Shown piece after piece: positions 59,981 through 64,000 of a stretch of 64,000 nucleotides of DNA. How positions within the stretch are numbered: the first letter of the stretch is position 1; the number at the start of each line of letters is the position of its first letter. The stretch lies in assembly GCA_965249965.1 (NCBI GenBank), contig OZ252262.1, positions 2,604,001 to 2,668,000 of the forward strand, written 5' to 3'. The translations under genes were made by a program, and so were the position numbers. This DNA comes from HXMU1420-13 sp965249965 (lineage in GTDB: Bacteria; Bacteroidota; Rhodothermia; Balneolales; Balneolaceae). The notes beneath the pieces are model-generated. The model did not search any database. It was given only the letters and a program-made list of their open reading frames with translations, and was not told where the DNA came from.

Positions 59981-61451
59981 GCAACAATCTTCGGTTAAAG
60001 AACCACACAATTCCCAAAGCCAAAATCCACTGACCAATTACCGTTGCCACTGAAAATGGATCAAATGGGTTGTACCAGGTATCGGGTGCATATTCCGTAG
60101 CAGACAAATACATCCACCAGAAAAGTAACGTAATAACTTCTACCGGTACGATATAGCGAATAATGATATCCCACCATCCTCCTAGCTTCGTTTTGCTTTC
60201 CTCGCTATTCACTAGTTTTAACCTAAAGTCTTTGGCACTAAAACTTATAACCGCATAGGAGATGAAGGCACCGGAAACCATCAAACCAACGCCCCAGACA
60301 AAATCCTGATTGGCGAAGAACGTTAAATTCAACGCCGATGGAATTCCAAATGCAAAACCGATTCCACAAATCCACATTGTTGCTTGCTTACGTGAAACAC
60401 CTGTATCCACAAAAACTTTTACAGCAAGTTCAATCATCGAAATTAACGAACTAAAAGCCGCGAATGTGAGCCCAAGAAAGAATAAAATGGAAAAAATGCC
60501 ACCTCCTCCCATACTTGCAAAAAGTTGAGGCATCCAAATAAAAGTAAGTCCGGTACTGGCCGGACCTGAAGTTTTCATTACATCTAAAATTTCAGCATCG
60601 GTCATGGTAGAGCCTAACGTCCCGAAAACGGTGCTAAAAATAATAATGGCCGCAATCAGTGAAATTGTATTATTCCCAATCCCTGTTTGAAAGGCGCTAA
60701 TCGTAATATCATCCTGTTTACGCATATACGCCCCGTACGTAAGTATCAGTCCCCATGCAGCCCCAGTGTCCCATGCGTTTTGAGTAAGCGCTTCAAGCCA
60801 AATTTTAGGGTTGCTTAATGTCGACCAGTCTGGCGTAAATAAATAACGAATTCCATCCACACTTCCCTCTAAAGTAACTGCACGAACTAACGAAATAGCC
60901 AGTACAACGAGTAAAGATGGAATCAGAATTTTATTGATTCGTTCAATCGATGAAATACCTTTTACAACCACAAATCCACCAAAAAGCATAATGATGGCAT
61001 GAGTTAGCACAGGAAGCCCGGCATTATGATAATTATCCCATAACTGAAGGGATGCTTCGTAGGTATCGGGCAATGTTGAAGTAAGCGATTGAAATAAATA
61101 GTACAAACACCAACCGGCAACTACGCTGTAATAAAACATGATGGCTGTGGCAACGAACCCAATGAAACCCCCCATCCATCCTTTTTTCTCACCAATTAGT
61201 TTTGCAAAAGAACCAACAATACCCTGGCGTCCATTTCTACCAATGCCATATTCGGCTATGATTAATGGAATAGACCAAAGAATTAAAAAACATAACCAAG
61301 CTACTAAAAAAGCCCCTGCACCTGTTTCCCCGCCATTTTGGGCTGCGATTCGAGGGAATCTCCAAATATTTCCGGTTCCAATTGCGATACCTAATACACT
61401 AACAATGAGCCCAAGTTTGGAAGAAAAAGTCTCGGTGTTCTTAACTGCCAT
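59961..61451 (-). CDS. sodium-dependent NSS/SNF transporter, long form
   Basis: A 496-residue NSS transporter. Helix 1 reads VLGIAIGTGNIWRFP with the Na+/substrate residues; helix 6 (ALTQNAWDTGAAWGLILTYGAYMRK) matches the family. About 12 helices are seen, one more than in the copy at 37.8 kb, which suits it to a different substrate. Divergent from the DUF2723 gene by 173 bases, in which I see no clear promoter. Confidence 0.9.
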   Translation of the reverse strand: MAVKNTETFSSKLGLIVSVLGIAIGTGNIWRFPRIAAQNGGETGAGAFLVAWLCFLILWSIPLIIAEYGIGRNGRQGIVGSFAKLIGEKKGWMGGFIGFVATAIMFYYSVVAGWCLYYLFQSLTSTLPDTYEASLQLWDNYHNAGLPVLTHAIIMLFGGFVVVKGISSIERINKILIPSLLVVLAISLVRAVTLEGSVDGIRYLFTPDWSTLSNPKIWLEALTQNAWDTGAAWGLILTYGAYMRKQDDITISAFQTGIGNNTISLIAAIIIFSTVFGTLGSTMTDAEILDVMKTSGPASTGLTFIWMPQLFASMGGGGIFSILFFLGLTFAAFSSLISMIELAVKVFVDTGVSRKQATMWICGIGFAFGIPSALNLTFFANQDFVWGVGLMVSGAFISYAVISFSAKDFRLKLVNSEESKTKLGGWWDIIIRYIVPVEVITLLFWWMYLSATEYAPDTWYNPFDPFSVATVIGQWILALGIVWFFNRRLLPKKTAE

Positions 61452-61624
61452 GCAAATAATTGTTAATTAAAAAATAGGGTGAATTTATGCTCGTTTAGAT
61501 AGCCAAATGCTCAGTATATTACTGCTCATTTTGATGTGATTAAGGCTATGCATATCATTGCTGGCCAATCATACAGGTTAAAAATCGACTATCCAAAACT
61601 TTTTCATAGCCGAGTATTAAATAC

Positions 61625-64000
61625 ATGTTTTCAAATCATCAATCGACGAATCGAATTTTAGCGCTTTTTGCCTTCTTAACGTCGCTTATCATCTACACCT
61701 TAACTATGGCTCCCACTGCAAGTTTTTGGGATGCCGGTGAATTTATTGCAGTAGCTCATGGCCTTCAAGTAAACCACCCTCCCGGGGCACCACTCTATTC
61801 TATCATCGGGCGATTGTTCTCGATGTTTATGCCAATGGAATATGTTGCTGTGAGCATTAATTTCATCTCTGCGTTGTCTTCCGCTCTAACTGTAATGCTA
61901 CTTTATCTTATTGTAGTGCGGTTAGTTAGAGAGTTTAAAGGACATCCGGATGAGATGAGTTTAATCGACAAAATTGGAATGTATGGCGGAGCATTGGTTG
62001 GAGCTATGACCTTCGCTGTAACCGATACCTTCTGGTTTAATGCGGTGGAAGCAGAAGTGTACGCGATGTCCATGTTCTTTACGGCCATTGTAGTTTGGCT
62101 CGCTCTCAAATGGTCGGAATTCCACGACGAAGAATTTAGCGAGCGTTGGCTTGTATTGATCGCATACATGTTTGGTTTGGCTATTGGGGTTCACTTATTG
62201 AATTTACTTGCGCTATTCTTTGTAGCATTAATTGTCTACTTCAAAAAGAGAGAATTCTCACTCATATCATTTAGTATTATGGGTGTTTTGGCCGTGTTAT
62301 CATTTTTCTTGGTCTACCCTCTTACCATTCAATTTATACCCGACTGGACAGATAAAATTGGCGATGCTACGTATGGTTTAATCGGTCCGTTTGCCTTTTT
62401 ATTGATCATTGTTGGATCGCTGAGCTTCGCGATTTATTACACTCACAAAAATAAATATCGCCTGGCTAATATTGCTTTGATTAGCTACGCAATGATTTTG
62501 ATTGGATATTCGAGTTATGCTGTGATTATGATTCGTTCTATTGCGGATCCACCGATTGATGAAAATGACCCCGAAACCATCGAAGACTTTGTTAGTTACC
62601 TGAAAAGAGAGCAATATGGCGACACCCCAATTCTTACGGGTCGCTACTATGATAATGCAACCGGTCAGCTTTCTCAGGATGAGAAATTATTCCCACGCAG
62701 GCATTCCAGCGATCCGCGGCATATGCAATTTTACTCTCGGTACGACAGTGATATTGAGTACTTCATTTCGCATCAAATTAACCACATGTATGTTCGGTAT
62801 TTTAACTGGAATTTCATTGGGCGAGTCGCAGATATTCAGGATACCGGTTGGCAATCCGGATTTGGGCCGGAAAAGTATCCGGAGAATAAAGCAAGTAATA
62901 AGTACTTTTTTGTTCCCTTTCTGCTCGGATTATTTGGGTTAATTTATCACTTTACTTCCGATTGGAGGCGGGCATTTGCAGTATTTGCACTCTTCATTGT
63001 TACAGGGCTGGCTATTATCATTTTCCTCAATCAATCTCCCTATCAACCAAGGGAACGAGATTATGCCTACGTAGGGTCTTTCTTTGCTTTCGCCATTTGG
63101 ATAGGATTGGGAGTAACCGGGCTTATTGAATTAGTTAAATCATACGCAAAAGGAAATCCGGCTGTTGGATATGCTGTAATTGCACTTTGTACGCTTGGCT
63201 CTCCTGTATTAATGGGCTTTGAAAACTGGGACGACCACGACCGATCAGATCGCTATGTAGCACCCGATTACGCAAAAAATCTCCTCAATTCGCTGGCACC
63301 AAATGCGATTGTTTTCACGAATGGTGATAACGATACATTCCCCCTTTGGTATGCCCAAGAAGTGGAAGGTGTTCGAACAGACGTTCGCATAGTATGTTTA
63401 AGCCTTTTAAATACCGATTGGTATATCCGACAAATGCGTGATCAGTGGTCGCATGAGTCTGCCCCTCTCCCAATTAGCTGGACTGACGAAGAAGTGGAGA
63501 GAATTACTTCGCGTATTGATAGATGGCAACCTCAGGATATCACCTTACCAGTAAATAAACCAATGTTGAAAGAAGCATTCTCTGAGGATTACGAATACAA
63601 GGAAGCTATTGGTGTTACCCCGGATACTTCGCTACAAATTCTACGAACTGGTACAGATTTTGAAATTCCGGTTGATTCTCTCGATGACGAAGTAACCTGG
63701 AGATTGAATGGCCGTTTCTTTGGAAATGATGCTCAGGGTAACGGTGTATATTATTTACAAGTGCAGGATTTAGCCATTGTAAACATTCTTGAAAACAATG
63801 ATTGGTTGCGACCTGTATATTTTGCTAATACCGTTTCCAGCCAAAGTATGCTCGGATTACAAGATTACTTCCGAACGGAAGGTAAGGCTTACAGAGTGGT
63901 TCCAATGGAAATGGAGTCGGAATACACAGGGTATATTGATACCAAAATCCATACCCGAAGACTGAATAATTTCAGTTTTAAAGAATGGAATAATACCGAT
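61625..64000 (+). CDS. DUF2723 polytopic membrane protein (partial, 3' end outside the window)
   Basis: At least 792 residues and still open at the window edge. The N-terminal half has about eight helices starting with the FWDAGEFI motif (residues 34-41), an acidic pair like those of protein O-mannosyltransferases and other GT-C enzymes, and conserved HPPGAPLYS. The later part has the family block VFTNGDNDTFPLWY (about 563-576) and TDVRIVCLSLLNTDWYI. DUF2723 is proposed to be a GT-C glycosyltransferase acting at the membrane; the function in this organism is not known. Confidence 0.88.
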   Translation, partial: MFSNHQSTNRILALFAFLTSLIIYTLTMAPTASFWDAGEFIAVAHGLQVNHPPGAPLYSIIGRLFSMFMPMEYVAVSINFISALSSALTVMLLYLIVVRLVREFKGHPDEMSLIDKIGMYGGALVGAMTFAVTDTFWFNAVEAEVYAMSMFFTAIVVWLALKWSEFHDEEFSERWLVLIAYMFGLAIGVHLLNLLALFFVALIVYFKKREFSLISFSIMGVLAVLSFFLVYPLTIQFIPDWTDKIGDATYGLIGPFAFLLIIVGSLSFAIYYTHKNKYRLANIALISYAMILIGYSSYAVIMIRSIADPPIDENDPETIEDFVSYLKREQYGDTPILTGRYYDNATGQLSQDEKLFPRRHSSDPRHMQFYSRYDSDIEYFISHQINHMYVRYFNWNFIGRVADIQDTGWQSGFGPEKYPENKASNKYFFVPFLLGLFGLIYHFTSDWRRAFAVFALFIVTGLAIIIFLNQSPYQPRERDYAYVGSFFAFAIWIGLGVTGLIELVKSYAKGNPAVGYAVIALCTLGSPVLMGFENWDDHDRSDRYVAPDYAKNLLNSLAPNAIVFTNGDNDTFPLWYAQEVEGVRTDVRIVCLSLLNTDWYIRQMRDQWSHESAPLPISWTDEEVERITSRIDRWQPQDITLPVNKPMLKEAFSEDYEYKEAIGVTPDTSLQILRTGTDFEIPVDSLDDEVTWRLNGRFFGNDAQGNGVYYLQVQDLAIVNILENNDWLRPVYFANTVSSQSMLGLQDYFRTEGKAYRVVPMEMESEYTGYIDTKIHTRRLNNFSFKEWNNTD

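Noticed and set aside
1..64000. tRNA, rRNA, CRISPR arrays, insertion sequences, prophage or restriction/defence genes
   Set aside because: I looked through the intergenic stretches and gene products and found none; the caspase-like gene lacks its catalytic pair and sits in a metabolic operon, so I do not call it a defence gene.

Overview
The window is an ordinary-looking, gene-dense, AT-rich chromosomal segment of a Gram-negative bacterium from the Bacteroidota/Balneolota side of the tree. My best guess is a marine Balneola-like organism. The grounds are protein families typical of that group (two TonB proteins with the PPVPxEVPNDEIL linker, DUF5686, DUF5777, DUF2480, DUF2723, a BamD lipoprotein, a PagL-type lipid A deacylase) and a Bacteroidota-type promoter (TTG, 20 bases, TAnnTTTG) in front of efp. 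I found no rRNA, tRNA, CRISPR array, insertion sequence, integrase or phage gene. The largest gene-free stretch is about 245 bases (46445-46690). The taxonomic placement is inference from family content.

Layout. 0.2-6.8 kb: a lone receiver-domain protein, two paralogous TonB genes, then a reverse-strand operon rimB-like / rimK / aspartoacylase-like / DUF952 / lipid kinase, with a divergent PLP-dependent D-amino-acid enzyme. 6.8-13.8 kb: a reverse operon reading type 2 IPP isomerase, polyprenyl synthase, BamD, NadD, LD-carboxypeptidase, DUF5686 outer-membrane protein (isoprenoid supply and envelope building). 14-22 kb: an SDR oxidoreductase and a lipoprotein, DUF2480, and a full SUF iron-sulfur operon sufB-C-D-S-nifU-like-sufA. 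22-30 kb: a tightly packed reverse run greA / NUDIX / outer-membrane barrel / ackA / caspase-like lipoprotein / EamA transporter / pta / manA, preceded by an MFS transporter. 31-45 kb (forward): TrmH-type methyltransferase, AbgT transporter, metG, a GH13 debranching enzyme, a sodium symporter, then efp-accB-accC-gcvH-guaA and a TPR/periplasmic-binding lipid-envelope protein. 45-52 kb: mltG, an HD protein, a monohaem cytochrome/YceI/DUF5777 operon, TM2 and DUF2752 membrane proteins, and two receiver-domain signalling proteins. 52-64 kb: two unknown exported/membrane proteins, a cold-shock protein, PagL-like deacylase, cyclophilin, a potassium channel, a 16-residue-repeat surface protein, msrB, a PH-domain membrane protein, three tandem paralogous lipoproteins, a second sodium symporter, and the start of a DUF2723 membrane protein that runs off the end.

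Most genes are core metabolism and envelope biogenesis. The parts that stand out are: a caspase-fold lipoprotein whose two catalytic positions both appear replaced, lodged between ackA and pta; three tandem small lipoproteins duplicated together with their leaders; a structured intergenic segment at about 46.5 kb that ends in a perfect terminator hairpin and also encodes a possible 40-residue peptide; a hairpin-type dispersed repeat downstream of the SUF operon; and a solenoid-like surface repeat protein. I did not find a convincing new defence or mobile system here.
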